Assembly (NCBI GenBank): GCA_039091255.1
Contig: JAWCMQ010000001.1
Span: 186,001-250,000 of the forward strand
DNA length: 64,000 nucleotides
DNA from: JAWCMQ01 sp039091255
GTDB lineage: Archaea; Aenigmatarchaeota; Aenigmatarchaeia; GW2011-AR5; JACRAC01
Reading direction: 5' to 3'
Shown: one piece after another, positions 44,107 to 52,257 of the stretch
Position numbering within the stretch: the stretch's first letter is position 1
How the letters are laid out: each line of letters starts with the position of its first letter
The notes under the pieces: generated by a model
The model's database searches: none
What the model was told of the DNA's origin: nothing
Seen by the model: only the letters and a program-made list of their open reading frames with translations
Translations under genes and position numbers: made by a program

Positions 44107-44285
44107 GGGGTCGTGGTCTAGTCAGGTCTAGGACAACTGGCTCCAGTCCAAATCCCTTTCTTAGGAAGAAAGGTCTTTGGATTTCCCAAAGAAACGGTTG
44201 GAGCGATGAGCCCGCTGGCCTAAGCGCCGCACGGCTATGAATATGAAGATACCAGTTAACCCCGGTTCAAATCCGGGCGGCCCCA
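44107..44285 (+). tRNA. tRNA-Trp (CCA) with 104-nt intron
   Basis: Acceptor GGGGTCG pairs with CGGCCCC; T-arm CCCGG-TTCAAAT-CCGGG; anticodon stem ACTGG/CCAGT; anticodon CCA at 44143-44145. The intron is 44147-44250, between positions 37 and 38. A conserved pre-tRNA-Trp intron of this size in euryarchaea is a box C/D guide RNA for methylation of the same tRNA. GCGATGAGC and TATGAATATGA inside this intron resemble C/C' boxes, but no clean CUGA D boxes are seen, so the guide role is only suggested. CTTTTTATC near 44075 is the TATA box. Confidence 0.93.
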
Positions 44286-44361
44286 TCCGCATTCTTTAGA
44301 GCCGTTTGGCAGGAACACAAGAAAATAAACTTAAAAATAAAACAAAAAAATTCGTCAGAAC

Positions 44362-44724
44362 TTACTTCCTCGAAGCAAGTGCGTAGACCGCCTTGAATCC
44401 GACGATCAGCGCTGCTGGCAACACGAAAACGGCTACATTGTTGACAATTGCGTTGAGGATAGTCCCTACCGGAGATGCGACGACATCGACGACGCCGAAT
44501 GGAGACGCAGCCTTCGCAGCCACGAAGACAATCGTGGTTATCAGGAATGCTGTAACCTCCTTCTCCGATATCGTTGTCAGCCCAATGACTATGCCTAGCA
44601 CCACTAGCAAAACTGCGATGTAAGCCGCTGTCGTCGCTGAAAGCCATGGTGTTACCAGACCAGCAAGCACTGCTACGATGATACAAAGCAGCGCGGCGTA
44701 TTCGCCGGCCTTTGCTGGTTTCAT
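44362..44724 (-). CDS. Small multi-pass membrane protein, 120 aa
   Basis: Start at ATG 44724 with GGTGA four bases upstream. Three or four hydrophobic segments (AALLCIIVAVLAGLV, AAYIAVLLVVLGIVIGL, VTAFLITTIVFVAA, FVLPAALIVGFKAVYAL). No family; resembles in composition the membrane proteins at 51331 and 62164. Confidence 0.65.
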   Translation of the reverse strand: MKPAKAGEYAALLCIIVAVLAGLVTPWLSATTAAYIAVLLVVLGIVIGLTTISEKEVTAFLITTIVFVAAKAASPFGVVDVVASPVGTILNAIVNNVAVFVLPAALIVGFKAVYALASRK

Positions 44725-44879
44725 TTTTTCACCTAATTTCAATGACATGCCACCCAAGCAAGCTGGGTCGCCTGTCACTACCCAATACTTCCCAGCGGTA
44801 AGCTTATAAAGACTTCGACGAAAGCCCATTTTAAGAATTTATCCATAGTGAAGAAGCGCTTTTTGTTTGGTTGCTGCCA

Positions 44880-45305
44880 TCATTGCGCCGAGCTTTCGAT
44901 TTTCGCCTTCAGCGCTTGAGCGGAAACATAAGCTGGGAGCATGACCCCGCCTTCATCTGTGAGGAACATCTCAGAGCAAGGGCGCTGCGCAAGCAACTCA
45001 TAAGCCGTTTCTTTGTAGCCTATGTCCACCAGGGTACCCTTTTCGAGCTTATGGAAACCGAGCGGCTTGCCATTGCGCATGACGGCCCTCAGCCAAGACG
45101 CCACGGCAGCGCCATCACCGTTGCGATTGCTGTAGAAAAGCTCGTACCTCTCGCCATATTTCGAAAACTTCGCCGCCACCTGGGTCCATCCGGGCGACCA
45201 GGCAATCATGATAAGGCTAGAATCCCTGAAACTGTAGGTGACGCGCTCTGTCCCGTCGGCCTCTTTATAGGTTTCCTTTTCCGCTCTTGCTGACCCCTCG
45301 CTCAT
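44880..45305 (-). CDS. Hypothetical protein, 141 aa
   Basis: Start at ATG 45305, 27 bases from ATTAAATC (leaderless). Soluble mixed alpha/beta sequence (VTYSFRDSSLIMIAWSPGW, YELFYSNRNGDGAAVASWL), no recognised domain. Confidence 0.6.
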   Translation of the reverse strand: MSEGSARAEKETYKEADGTERVTYSFRDSSLIMIAWSPGWTQVAAKFSKYGERYELFYSNRNGDGAAVASWLRAVMRNGKPLGFHKLEKGTLVDIGYKETAYELLAQRPCSEMFLTDEGGVMLPAYVSAQALKAKIESSAQ

Positions 45306-45601
45306 GCCTAAGCATCGACCAGAAACCGATTTAATCCAAATGAAAGGGGTTCTCATCCTTCAATCTGCTTTGTCCAAAAGCTTCGTCGCTCGCTCCGCTC
45401 GCTCCTCGCTTCCACAAAAGCCTCCGGAGGGCTTCGAACCCTCGACCTTCTGCTATCGCGCCATCATCCCTTTCAGTCAGCATAGCAGCTACAAGGCAGA
45501 TGCTCTTTTCTGGTGAAAGCCGTCGGCGTGCTTCCTTTTCCGGCGAAATATGCCATCTGTAGGGATATCATGAACCCCATGTGTCGGCATATTTCGATTT
45601 C

Positions 45602-45658
45602 CGCAAACAAGTTTTGGCATCTCAGAGATGCGAAGCACCCTTACTGTGCCAAAACTTG
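45602..45658. repeat. Perfect 15-bp inverted repeat in the tRNA-Thr D-loop intron
   Basis: AAACAAGTTTTGGCA and TGCCAAAACTTGTTT are exact reverse complements and enclose a smaller hairpin GCATCTC/GAGATGC. Nearby (45543-45595) CGAAATATGCC/GGCATATTTCG is an 11-bp perfect pair. Transcribed intron RNA would be a chain of long hairpins. Confidence 0.85.
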
Positions 45659-45674
45659 TTTCAGGCGCTTCCCT

Positions 45675-45786
45675 CCGGAAACGTCCGTTGGAAGCAGCCT
45701 TGCTCCCTTCCTTTCCGCAGGTTTTTCCCTTCGGAAACGTCCGTTGGAAGCAGCCTTGCTCCCTTCCTTTCCGCAGGCGCTTTCCT
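45675..45786. repeat. Two 56-bp direct repeats in the tRNA-Thr D-loop intron
   Basis: CGGAAACGTCCGTTGGAAGC...TTTCCGCAGG occurs twice, 56 bases apart (first copy near 45676, second near 45732), separated by one or two differences at the unit junction. A third, partial CTCCGGAAAGG follows at 45784. Confidence 0.85.
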
Positions 45787-45886
45787 CCGGAAAGGGCCTA
45801 CCAGCTGAGCTACGGAGGCATGTCACGCGAAAGAAGCGGCTATTCGCGAGCTTCTTCGCCGACTATCTGCTAATCTCTAAGAATTT

Positions 45887-45897
45887 GATATTTAAAT
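45887..45897. promoter_or_regulatory. Shared TATA box for tRNA-Thr and a miniprotein
   Basis: GATATTTAAAT is nearly palindromic. It is placed for a minus-strand start near 45866, giving the tRNA-Thr transcript a ~46-nt leader, and for a plus-strand start near 45920, just before the miniprotein ATG at 45931. Confidence 0.55.
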
Positions 45898-45930
45898 CTC
45901 AGAAGCGTAGCTTGGTTTGCGGTGCTTGAC

Positions 45931-46086
45931 ATGGCAGCAGGAAGCTGGCCCCGGCTCATCGTGGGGCTTCTTCTATCGCTAGAAGTCGTGCGGATGCAGT
46001 TGGGGGGCGGCACGTCCGCCATAGCGCTCCTGCTGGCAGTAATCTTCATAATCCTGACGGCGGCATATTTTGCCTTCAAGTTCTAA
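45931..46086 (+). CDS. 51-residue membrane miniprotein
   Basis: ATG to TAA reads MAAGSWPRLIVGLLLSLEVV, a polar turn (RMQLGGG) and a second helix ending LTAAYFAFKF; two hydrophobic segments. Good TATA box 38 bases upstream, in an otherwise gene-free gap. No family. Confidence 0.55.
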   Translation: MAAGSWPRLIVGLLLSLEVVRMQLGGGTSAIALLLAVIFIILTAAYFAFKF

Positions 46087-46127
46087 GGCAAACTGGCTAC
46101 GGAAGCAGCAAACATTCCGCCGAAAAA

Positions 46128-46514
46128 TCATCCACGGTATCTCCACTTCGCCAGTTGCCCGCCTTCGCAAATCTCTCGCGCCGTCAGCGTAATGTCGGTG
46201 CTTGCCTTGTAAACGTCCTCTATTTGCTTATTGAGCACGGCGTCCGCATAGCTAGGCGCGGCATTTGCGCATGCGCACAGCAGGACATCAACGATTGCGT
46301 TGTGCTGCATCACATATGGCTCAGCCATGCACGGAACGCTTGCATTCGGGCACAATTCCGACTGCACCATGCGAGCGACCGTGTCCCATTCTGCGCGACA
46401 GTTTCCTATGGAAACTGATTGCTTCCCAATTACGCCGCCTGCAACATACAGGGCAACGACAACAAGAGCGATTATGCCAATTACAACAAAGGGCTCAAAC
46501 GCTAGTCCGCGCAT
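46128..46514 (-). CDS. Secreted/anchored Cys-containing protein, pilin-like N-terminus
   Basis: 128 aa. Starts RGLAFEPFVVIGIIALVVVA, a short positively charged head, Phe-Glu and a long hydrophobic helix, reminiscent of type IV pilin-like N-termini (helix with a Glu at its start), followed by an external domain with six Cys. No prepilin peptidase is seen in the window; an ordinary signal-anchor is equally possible. TATA (TTTAATTATA, about 46541) gives a leaderless mRNA. Confidence 0.55.
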   Translation of the reverse strand: MRGLAFEPFVVIGIIALVVVALYVAGGVIGKQSVSIGNCRAEWDTVARMVQSELCPNASVPCMAEPYVMQHNAIVDVLLCACANAAPSYADAVLNKQIEDVYKASTDITLTAREICEGGQLAKWRYRG

Positions 46515-46748
46515 GAAATTAATAATCGCGGCATATAATTAAAGCGCTCTGTTCGCGTGGCTGTGCAAGCACCAAGTGACGGGGATGGTGCGATACAGCC
46601 TCGTTTGTTGTTTTACATTTCAGTTAAAATTTCCTTAACCGCATAGTGAAACCACCTTTAAGTTACAGGTCGAGTAAAATTTACTCCCACTTTGTTCCCA
46701 TGTCAACAATATAAGCGTACCCCTCGTAGTCTTAGCAGGAGCGAAAGC

Positions 46749-47048
46749 ATGCTGACTGCTGCTTCCGTCGAAGAAAGGGGTGTGGAACCGATGGACGAAA
46801 GCAAGTTCCAGCTGCTGCTGGACGTGCTGAAGATATTGGAAAGGCACGAAGACGCGAATGTCGTTGAATCAGCACTTGAGATAGTGGAAAGTAACAGCGC
46901 GAGCCTGACAGCCGAACAGAAAGCTCAGGTCCTGAAAGAGGTTCTTCATCTCAAAGGGCACGCGCGCGAAGACGAACGCGAACAGCGATTCCAAGACGAA
47001 TGGAAAAAGCTACAGATGAAGGAATTCTTCAGCGCGGATTACGTCTAA
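46749..47048 (+). CDS. Hypothetical helical protein, ~99 aa
   Basis: ATG 46749 has AGGAG seven bases upstream and ATATAAGC as a TATA box at 46708; ATG 46791 is a second possibility. Charged helical sequence (KFQLLLDVLKILERHEDANV, QKAQVLKEVLHLKGHARED). Family not recognised. Confidence 0.6.
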   Translation: MLTAASVEERGVEPMDESKFQLLLDVLKILERHEDANVVESALEIVESNSASLTAEQKAQVLKEVLHLKGHAREDEREQRFQDEWKKLQMKEFFSADYV

Positions 47049-47163
47049 GCCAGAGCAGCACTTGCGCAAGGCAGGCAGAGCATAAGCCATCACGTTTTCT
47101 GCGCGTTTCGCAAACTTATCGAACTGCTGCTAAAGCATCTGGCTGCTCACGAAGTGAGCAGAA

Positions 47164-47424
47164 TGCCGCGGACGGGTATCGAACCCGCGACCTCCACGAT
47201 AAGATAGCTGCGAAGCAGCCGCGCTTGGGAACTGCGTAGCAGCTATTCCTTTCTTCATCGAACCCTTTGGTTCTAAGAGCTCATACGGGATATGAGCGTG
47301 GCGCTCTATCGCGGCCTTTGCTGCGCTTCACGAGGAAAAGTTTTCGGGCTTTTCCTGAGACTCAGAAAAGCTTTCGCTTTTCTCAAGCTACGCCAGCAAA
47401 ATGCCACCACTGAGCTACCGCGGC
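47164..47424 (-). tRNA. tRNA with CAT anticodon (Met or Ile2), two introns
   Basis: Acceptor GCCGCGG/CCGCGGC, D-stem GCTC/GAGC, anticodon stem CCACG/CGTGG with CAT, T-arm GCGGG-TTCGATA-CCCGT. Intron 1 (about 47403-47308, ~96 nt) is in the D-loop; it contains AGAAAAGC-GAAA-GCTTTTCT and AGGAAAAG...CTTTTCCT hairpins. Intron 2 (47290-47200, 91 nt) is at 37/38. Whether this is elongator Met or the agmatidine-modified Ile2 cannot be told from the CAT anticodon. Confidence 0.88.
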
Positions 47425-47487
47425 GCAATCCGATTAGCCAACAAAAGTTGGCAAGTTATTGCTTTGGAGTCAAAGCTTTTCAAGCTC

Positions 47488-47508
47488 TCGGAAAGCTTTG
47501 CTTTCCGA
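47488..47508 (-). other. Perfect 9-bp hairpin after RFC stop
   Basis: TCGGAAAGC-TTT-GCTTTCCGA lies 28 bases past the RFC stop; another, GCCAAC-AAAA-GTTGGC, is at 47438-47453 and would be part of the tRNA-Met leader. They may separate RFC and tRNA transcripts. Confidence 0.5.
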
Positions 47509-47535
47509 AGATGTTAGAAGCGGTCGGCATAAAAG

Positions 47536-48474
47536 CTATTTCTTTGCCACAACCGCCACATTTGCCAGCAGCGCCTCGAGCTGGATGCGCGCATCGCAGC
47601 CCTCGACCAAGCGCAGCTCGCATTCACCTACCCGTTCGATGAGCAAAATCTTCTTCTCATCGGGCAGCTTAAGTTCGATTATCTGCTTGTGCAGTTCGCG
47701 CACAATGTCTTCGCCTGAAAGGTCTGCCAGCAGCCCTAGCAGCGCTTCGCGCGCTTCGGCAAACCGTCCGGCCAAGGCAGCATCAAGCATGCCTTTCACG
47801 CGCTCGGGATCCTTGCTTGCCAGCGCCAGCACGCGCTCGCGCGTTATCGTCCCATCAAGCGCGCAACTCTGCAGCAGATTTACGGCTTGGCGCATGTCGC
47901 CACCGGTGACCTCGTATATCGCGGCCAACGAGTCGCTGTCGGCCGCAATTTTTTCAGCGACGGCTATGCGCGCAAGGTAGGATGACGCATCTTCAGCCTT
48001 AAGAGGGCTGAACCTAAAAATAGCGCATCGCGACTGTATCGGCGCAATGATGCGAGAAAGGTAGTTCACCGCGAGTATGAATCTACATCCATCCGAGAAC
48101 ATCTCCATGACGCGGCGAAGCGCATGCTGCGCATCTTTCGTCAGCGCATCTGCTTCGTCGAGATAGATTATTTTGAACCCGCCGCCGACTGCCATCGTCC
48201 GCGCAAAGTCCTTGACTTTGCTGCGTATGGTGTCGATACCTCGCTCATCAGAAGCGTTCAGCTCAAGAAAGTTGGCATGCCAACCGTCGCCGAAAAGCTC
48301 ACGCGCAAGCGCGAGCGCACAAGTAGTTTTGCCGACGCCAGCTGGGCCAACAAAAAGGCAGTGAGGCAGCGTGCGCCTCTCAAGGAGCGTCTGCAACCGC
48401 TGCACGGCAGCAGGCTGGCCGACGACTTCCGCAAGCCGCCGGGGGCGATACTTCTCCGTCCACAACTCTTCCAT
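47536..48474 (-). CDS. rfcS: Replication factor C small subunit
   Basis: Clamp-loader AAA+ ATPase that loads PCNA; 312 aa. LWTEKYRPRRLAEVVGQ start, Walker A GPAGVGKTT (43-51), Walker B YLDEADAL (104-111), SRC motif in IQSRCAIFRF (arginine finger). AGGAGG precedes the ATG. The large subunit and the rest of the replisome are not here; PCNA is at 39875. Confidence 0.96.
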   Translation of the reverse strand: MEELWTEKYRPRRLAEVVGQPAAVQRLQTLLERRTLPHCLFVGPAGVGKTTCALALARELFGDGWHANFLELNASDERGIDTIRSKVKDFARTMAVGGGFKIIYLDEADALTKDAQHALRRVMEMFSDGCRFILAVNYLSRIIAPIQSRCAIFRFSPLKAEDASSYLARIAVAEKIAADSDSLAAIYEVTGGDMRQAVNLLQSCALDGTITRERVLALASKDPERVKGMLDAALAGRFAEAREALLGLLADLSGEDIVRELHKQIIELKLPDEKKILLIERVGECELRLVEGCDARIQLEALLANVAVVAKK

Positions 48475-48555
48475 ATCATCCTCCTAAAGGTAGGCGAACC
48501 TTAAGGGCTTGCCCTTGCATATCGCCATTTTAAATAGCCAAAACATTTAATTAGT

Positions 48556-50427
48556 ATGCGAATACGCTTTGCGCCCCTTTTGGCGATTCTGTTGGTCATT
48601 TTCTCTTCATCAGCGATGGCAGCTAGCCCGCTCGGCGCGGCAGAGCTAACCGTCCGCATTACCCAAACGGGAAACCTCTATGTTCAAGAGCCTGTCGCGA
48701 CAGCCATCATTACGCTTGCTATCCCGCAGAACAGCCCTGAGCAAATCGTCCAAAAATTTTCTGTTGAACCTGCTACAGCAGACATGGTAAAAGATGCGCA
48801 CGGCAACACAATGCTCAGAATAAGGTTCTCCGACCTGCGGACAGGCGTGTATAACTACACGATCGAAACCATCGTTACAGCAAAGCGAAGGGATGTCGCC
48901 AACCTCGAAATCGCGCCAATCGCAGAATGGCTCGCTGAAACAGAGCATGTGATGCTTACAGACCGCATTCGCGAGGTCGCATGGAGGTATAGGGGCGCAA
49001 TCACGCTTAGCGATGCCGCTCGCATAGCCATGCTTGCAGACGCGACCCTGCAATACGACAGCAGCAGCAAGCCGCGCACGAGCCAATCCGCGCTGTACGC
49101 CAGCAAGGGCGATTCCCTTGCGCATGCCGTTCTTCTAGCGGCGCTGCTCCGTTCTGCAGGCGTGCCAGCGCGCATAGCAATCGGTGACGCATGGCTGCCA
49201 CCGGAGCAGAAAATGTCAAACCATGCATGGGTAGAGGTTCCCGGCAGCCACAACGGCAGCACAATATGGATGCCATTTGACGCAGCCTTTCTAAGAAGCG
49301 GACCAAGCGCCGCCTATATTGCGAAGTGGACAGGTGCAGACCTTCCACCTGAGCGCATCGAATTTTTTGGCGCAGGCGATGCCTCATGGCAGCCAAACCC
49401 AGACCGTGTAGAAATCTTAGACATAAAATCGACGCCTCAGCTTGTGATGGAGCCGCTAAATCCCGGATTCACATTTCCGCGAAACCTTTACGGTTGGCTT
49501 GGTGTTACGCTGAAGCCCAAAGGGTGCGGATTCTGGCACCTTTTGCCGCTGTCGTGCTTAGACCAGCGACACGAGAGGCAGCCTATGCTCGAGTTCCACC
49601 AGGCCAAGAGGGTTGTATGGGCATGCAACGATACCGATGTAATTTGGACGTTTGGAATTGCTGGCACAAACTACATCTGCCCTGTGCGCGTTGATGAAGA
49701 AACGGGCGCATCAACCACGGTCATGATTGCCGTTAACAACGCTGTGCCAGTGCGGAACATATCGCTGCACGGCCCAGCAATGGTAGCAGCCGAAACGCCC
49801 TTCTCTCTAGAAGCCGCGGGCATAGACCCCATTCGCAAGCATGAAATGCTGCTCTACTCGCCGACGCTGAATTCCCGCAACACGGAGACTGTATGGCCAC
49901 TTAGCCTCGCCCCCGGCATATATGACTTTTACCTCTGGTTTGATGGCACGCTTGCAAACAAACTAGTGCGCATTGTCGAGCAGCGTGCCTTCGCAATTGC
50001 GCTTACCTCAACAGATGTTGTAGCCGTTGAAGAGCCGTTCCAACTTCGTGTCGATGTTACTAACCTGCTCGACAAAATGGTTGATGGAACTGTCAAGCTT
50101 AAGGTCAACAACCTTCCCGCAAGCTTGTGCTGGCGAGAGCGCAATGCCACTCTCTGCTCAGATTCTTACGTCACCAAGCTGTCTCCGCATGCCTCGAAAA
50201 CATTAGAGTTCACCATTAAACTTGAGCGCACAGGATCCGCTGTGCTGACAGCATCGGTCGAAAGCATCAAAGAAAGCTCAGCGGCATTCGTTTCCAAGAC
50301 CGTTCAGTCCGTTGTTCCCGCAGAACGGCATGCCGAAAAAGCTTTGCGTGCTGCATCAAAGATGGCCAAAGGCGCAGCGTATGCTATCCTGCTTCTTCTG
50401 CGCCTCACGCTGGGAATCGCCGTCTAG
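48556..50427 (+). CDS. Membrane transglutaminase-like protein, Cys replaced by Ser
   Basis: 623 aa. Signal peptide (1-22), beta-rich first part, then a transglutaminase-like domain: GDSLAHAVLLAALLRSAGVP with Ser186 where the family has the catalytic Cys, His223 (NHAWVE) and Asp241 (PFDAAF). Two further Ig-like parts follow, then a C-terminal membrane helix (YAILLLLRLTLGIAV). Predicted external. With Ser in place of Cys it is probably not a classical transglutaminase/protease. TATA near 48533 (leaderless). Overlaps the convergent AK6 gene by 23 nt. Confidence 0.8.
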   Translation: MRIRFAPLLAILLVIFSSSAMAASPLGAAELTVRITQTGNLYVQEPVATAIITLAIPQNSPEQIVQKFSVEPATADMVKDAHGNTMLRIRFSDLRTGVYNYTIETIVTAKRRDVANLEIAPIAEWLAETEHVMLTDRIREVAWRYRGAITLSDAARIAMLADATLQYDSSSKPRTSQSALYASKGDSLAHAVLLAALLRSAGVPARIAIGDAWLPPEQKMSNHAWVEVPGSHNGSTIWMPFDAAFLRSGPSAAYIAKWTGADLPPERIEFFGAGDASWQPNPDRVEILDIKSTPQLVMEPLNPGFTFPRNLYGWLGVTLKPKGCGFWHLLPLSCLDQRHERQPMLEFHQAKRVVWACNDTDVIWTFGIAGTNYICPVRVDEETGASTTVMIAVNNAVPVRNISLHGPAMVAAETPFSLEAAGIDPIRKHEMLLYSPTLNSRNTETVWPLSLAPGIYDFYLWFDGTLANKLVRIVEQRAFAIALTSTDVVAVEEPFQLRVDVTNLLDKMVDGTVKLKVNNLPASLCWRERNATLCSDSYVTKLSPHASKTLEFTIKLERTGSAVLTASVESIKESSAAFVSKTVQSVVPAERHAEKALRAASKMAKGAAYAILLLLRLTLGIAV

Positions 50428-50989
50428 AGAGCACGGCAAGCGAGTTGCTGTTTTGCATGGCGCGCGCCAGCCATCGCACCCTTCCGGGCCTGAATCTTGC
50501 CGCATAAGCCGCTGACCGCAATATGCGCAGCATTATAGCGGCTGTCTGCGTCGCGCTCCGGTGTGTTGTGTCAATCTCATAAACGCGGCGATCTTTGCGC
50601 TCGAGCGCCTCTGCAGTTGTCGAATCGAGCATCTCGGCTTGCACATTCTCCTCGATCTTAGCCGCGCGCCATCGCCTTGCTCTAAGCCTGCGCCGAAGCA
50701 TGCTAGGCTCGCAGCGAAGGATGAACACCGCATCGGCATCCAAAAGGTGCGCAAGATGCCCTTCTATAACGAACGTTCTGCTCTTTCCTTTCATCGCGGC
50801 ATTGACCGCCTTCTGAACATCTTTCGCGGAGACCACTCTTGTCCTGCGAACTTTGTCCCACGCATAAGGAATCTTGCCCGCCTCTACAAGCGCCGCTATG
50901 GATATCACGCTTGCGCCAAGCTTCTTCGCCAAAATTTTCGCGGCCTTTGTCTTCCCGACGCCTGGAACTCCGCTGACTGCGATAATCAT
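50405..50989 (-). CDS. Fap7/AK6-type adenylate kinase
   Basis: 194 aa from ATG 50989. Walker A GVPGVGKT (7-14), FVIEGHLAHLLDADAVFILR (NMP-site region) and LRRRLRARRWRAAKIEENVQ. Fap7/AK6 acts in 40S/30S maturation (Rps11 handling) and as AMP kinase. The last ~35 residues run into the 3' end of the convergent gene. Confidence 0.92.
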   Translation of the reverse strand: MIIAVSGVPGVGKTKAAKILAKKLGASVISIAALVEAGKIPYAWDKVRRTRVVSAKDVQKAVNAAMKGKSRTFVIEGHLAHLLDADAVFILRCEPSMLRRRLRARRWRAAKIEENVQAEMLDSTTAEALERKDRRVYEIDTTHRSATQTAAIMLRILRSAAYAARFRPGRVRWLARAMQNSNSLAVLSRRRFPA

Positions 50990-51068
50990 GCTGACTGATT
51001 TGGCAAGCAAAGCTAAAAGCGTAATTTGCAAACCTTAAGAACCCGAAAAGCCACGAGGGTGCTGGCCA

Positions 51069-51269
51069 CTACGCCGCTCCTGCGGCCTTGCCAACGCCGC
51101 GCGGCTCCTTCGCCTTGGGCCTCAGCTTGTAGCTACCGCAGCGCCTGCAGTTAACGAGTCCTCTCTTTACCTTAAGCGGGTCTGCCTTCATCTTGCCCTT
51201 GCACCTAAGGCAGACAAACACGTTCTTGAAGAGCCGCTCAAAGGCAGGCCCCATTGCCTTTTTTGCCAT
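51069..51269 (-). CDS. rpl40e: 50S ribosomal protein L40e (eL40)
   Basis: 66 aa. Zinc ribbon CLRC (about 20-23) and CRRC (41-44) with LFKNVFVCLRCKGKMK and the C-terminal YKLRPKAKEPRG. TATA TTTAAATATC near 51309; AGGTG eight bases before the ATG. Confidence 0.93.
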   Translation of the reverse strand: MAKKAMGPAFERLFKNVFVCLRCKGKMKADPLKVKRGLVNCRRCGSYKLRPKAKEPRGVGKAAGAA

Positions 51270-51330
51270 GCGGAAAGCACCTGCTGCTCATTAGTCAGCA
51301 ATTAGATATTTAAATCGGTCGCGGGGAAGG

Positions 51331-51669
51331 TCACGGCACGATGCCGCTAAGTGTCCCGTTAGCCATGCTCGCAATCGAACCGACTGTGCCCACTACAGAC
51401 TTTGCGCCAGCTACCAACCCTGTTGCGGACAGTCCTATCGAAACAAGCGCGACAACCGCAACTACCAGCATGAGTGCGCCGATGTGCGTCGTCAGCCCCT
51501 CGCCCAACACGCCCTTCGCGAGCAAAAAGAGCACGCTTACGCTTGTTGCGGGGATCATCGCTTTCAAAAAGCTCCAGATGCTAAGCGATTCGGGCGGCAA
51601 GGTCACGGTGTAGAAAGCCGCAACCACGATAAGTGCCGCGAGGTATATTCCGCGATTTATGAGCGACAT
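51331..51669 (-). CDS. Small multi-pass membrane protein, 112 aa
   Basis: Four hydrophobic segments (YLAALIVVAAFYTVTLP, FLKAMIPATSVSVLFLLAKG, HIGALMLVVAVVALVSIGLS, VVGTVGSIASMANGTLSGIV). ATG 51669 is preferred to 51675 because it is 26 bases from TTATTAAGC (leaderless). Family not recognised. Confidence 0.65.
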   Translation of the reverse strand: MSLINRGIYLAALIVVAAFYTVTLPPESLSIWSFLKAMIPATSVSVLFLLAKGVLGEGLTTHIGALMLVVAVVALVSIGLSATGLVAGAKSVVGTVGSIASMANGTLSGIVP

Positions 51670-51712
51670 GAACATTACAGTAGAAAAAAGGCTTAATAAG
51701 CTTGAGCGCTGC

Positions 51713-52015
51713 TCATGCGCCTCTAGCTTGCTTCATCTCGCGCTTGAACTGCTCTTTCATCTTCGGGACTGCTATCTTAAAGCCGCAATTCGCGCATTTT
51801 GCCGCAAACGGCCTTTTCCACGGCTCCTCGCTGTATCCGTATTTTGTGCACGATGGGCAGATATATTCGCACCGCGCTATGCCGTCCTTCAGGACGAGGA
51901 CGCGTATTTTGCCGCTGGAGCCAACATGCCGCGTCGTGTGATAGACGGCATCGCGCGGCAAAAGGTTCTTCTCTTTGATTATGGCTTCTATTTTTGTGAA
52001 CTTTATTTCGGCCAT
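51713..52015 (-). CDS. Conserved archaeal zinc-ribbon protein
   Basis: 100 aa. N-terminal charged half (LLPRDAVYHTTRHVGSSGK), then ARCEYICPSCTKYGY and FAAKCANCGFKIAVPKMKEQ, a four-Cys ribbon. Possibly nucleic-acid-binding; role unknown. TATA TTTATATG near 52047. Confidence 0.7.
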   Translation of the reverse strand: MAEIKFTKIEAIIKEKNLLPRDAVYHTTRHVGSSGKIRVLVLKDGIARCEYICPSCTKYGYSEEPWKRPFAAKCANCGFKIAVPKMKEQFKREMKQARGA

Positions 52016-52077
52016 GCAATCAAGCGAATTTGACCGGCAGAATCATATAAAGTTATAGTTATCCAAGAATTCAGGAA

Positions 52078-52195
52078 AGCCTCAGGGGAGGATTGAACTC
52101 CCGACCTTTGCCTCTTCGTCTTGCCAGCGCTTTTCATCGAGCTGCAGAAAAGGGCTGTTACCAAGGCAACGCTCTACCGACTGAGCTACTGAGGC
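52078..52195 (-). tRNA. tRNA-Thr (GGU) with 45-nt intron
   Basis: Acceptor GCCTCAG/CTGAGGC, D-stem GCTC/GAGC with an uninterrupted D-loop AGTCGGTA, anticodon stem TTGCC/GGCAA, anticodon GGT at 52162-52160, T-arm GGGAG-TTCAATC-CTCCC. The intron is at 37/38 (52158-52114). TATA CTTAAATATTT near 52250 on the minus strand. Confidence 0.93.
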
Positions 52196-52257
52196 ATGCC
52201 TGCTGCTGCATGCAAGCGGTTATGCATTTTAGAAACTTAGAGGAAATATTTAAGCCC

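Larger units (their letters stand above)
45419..45819 (-). tRNA. tRNA-Thr (UGU) with two introns, one ~290 nt in the D-loop
   Basis: Acceptor GCCTCCG/CGGAGGC, D-stem GCTC/GAGC, anticodon stem TCTGC/GCAGA with anticodon TGT, T-arm GAGGG-TTCGAAG-CCCTC. The first interruption is within the D-loop (after GGTAG; about 45798 to 45506); CTGGT at the junction can pair with ACCAG near its other end. The second is 45489-45455 at 37/38, where CTGCTAT pairs with ATAGCAG. The long intron contains two 56-bp direct repeats and perfect inverted repeats of 15 bp and 11 bp. No CCA encoded. Confidence 0.9.
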
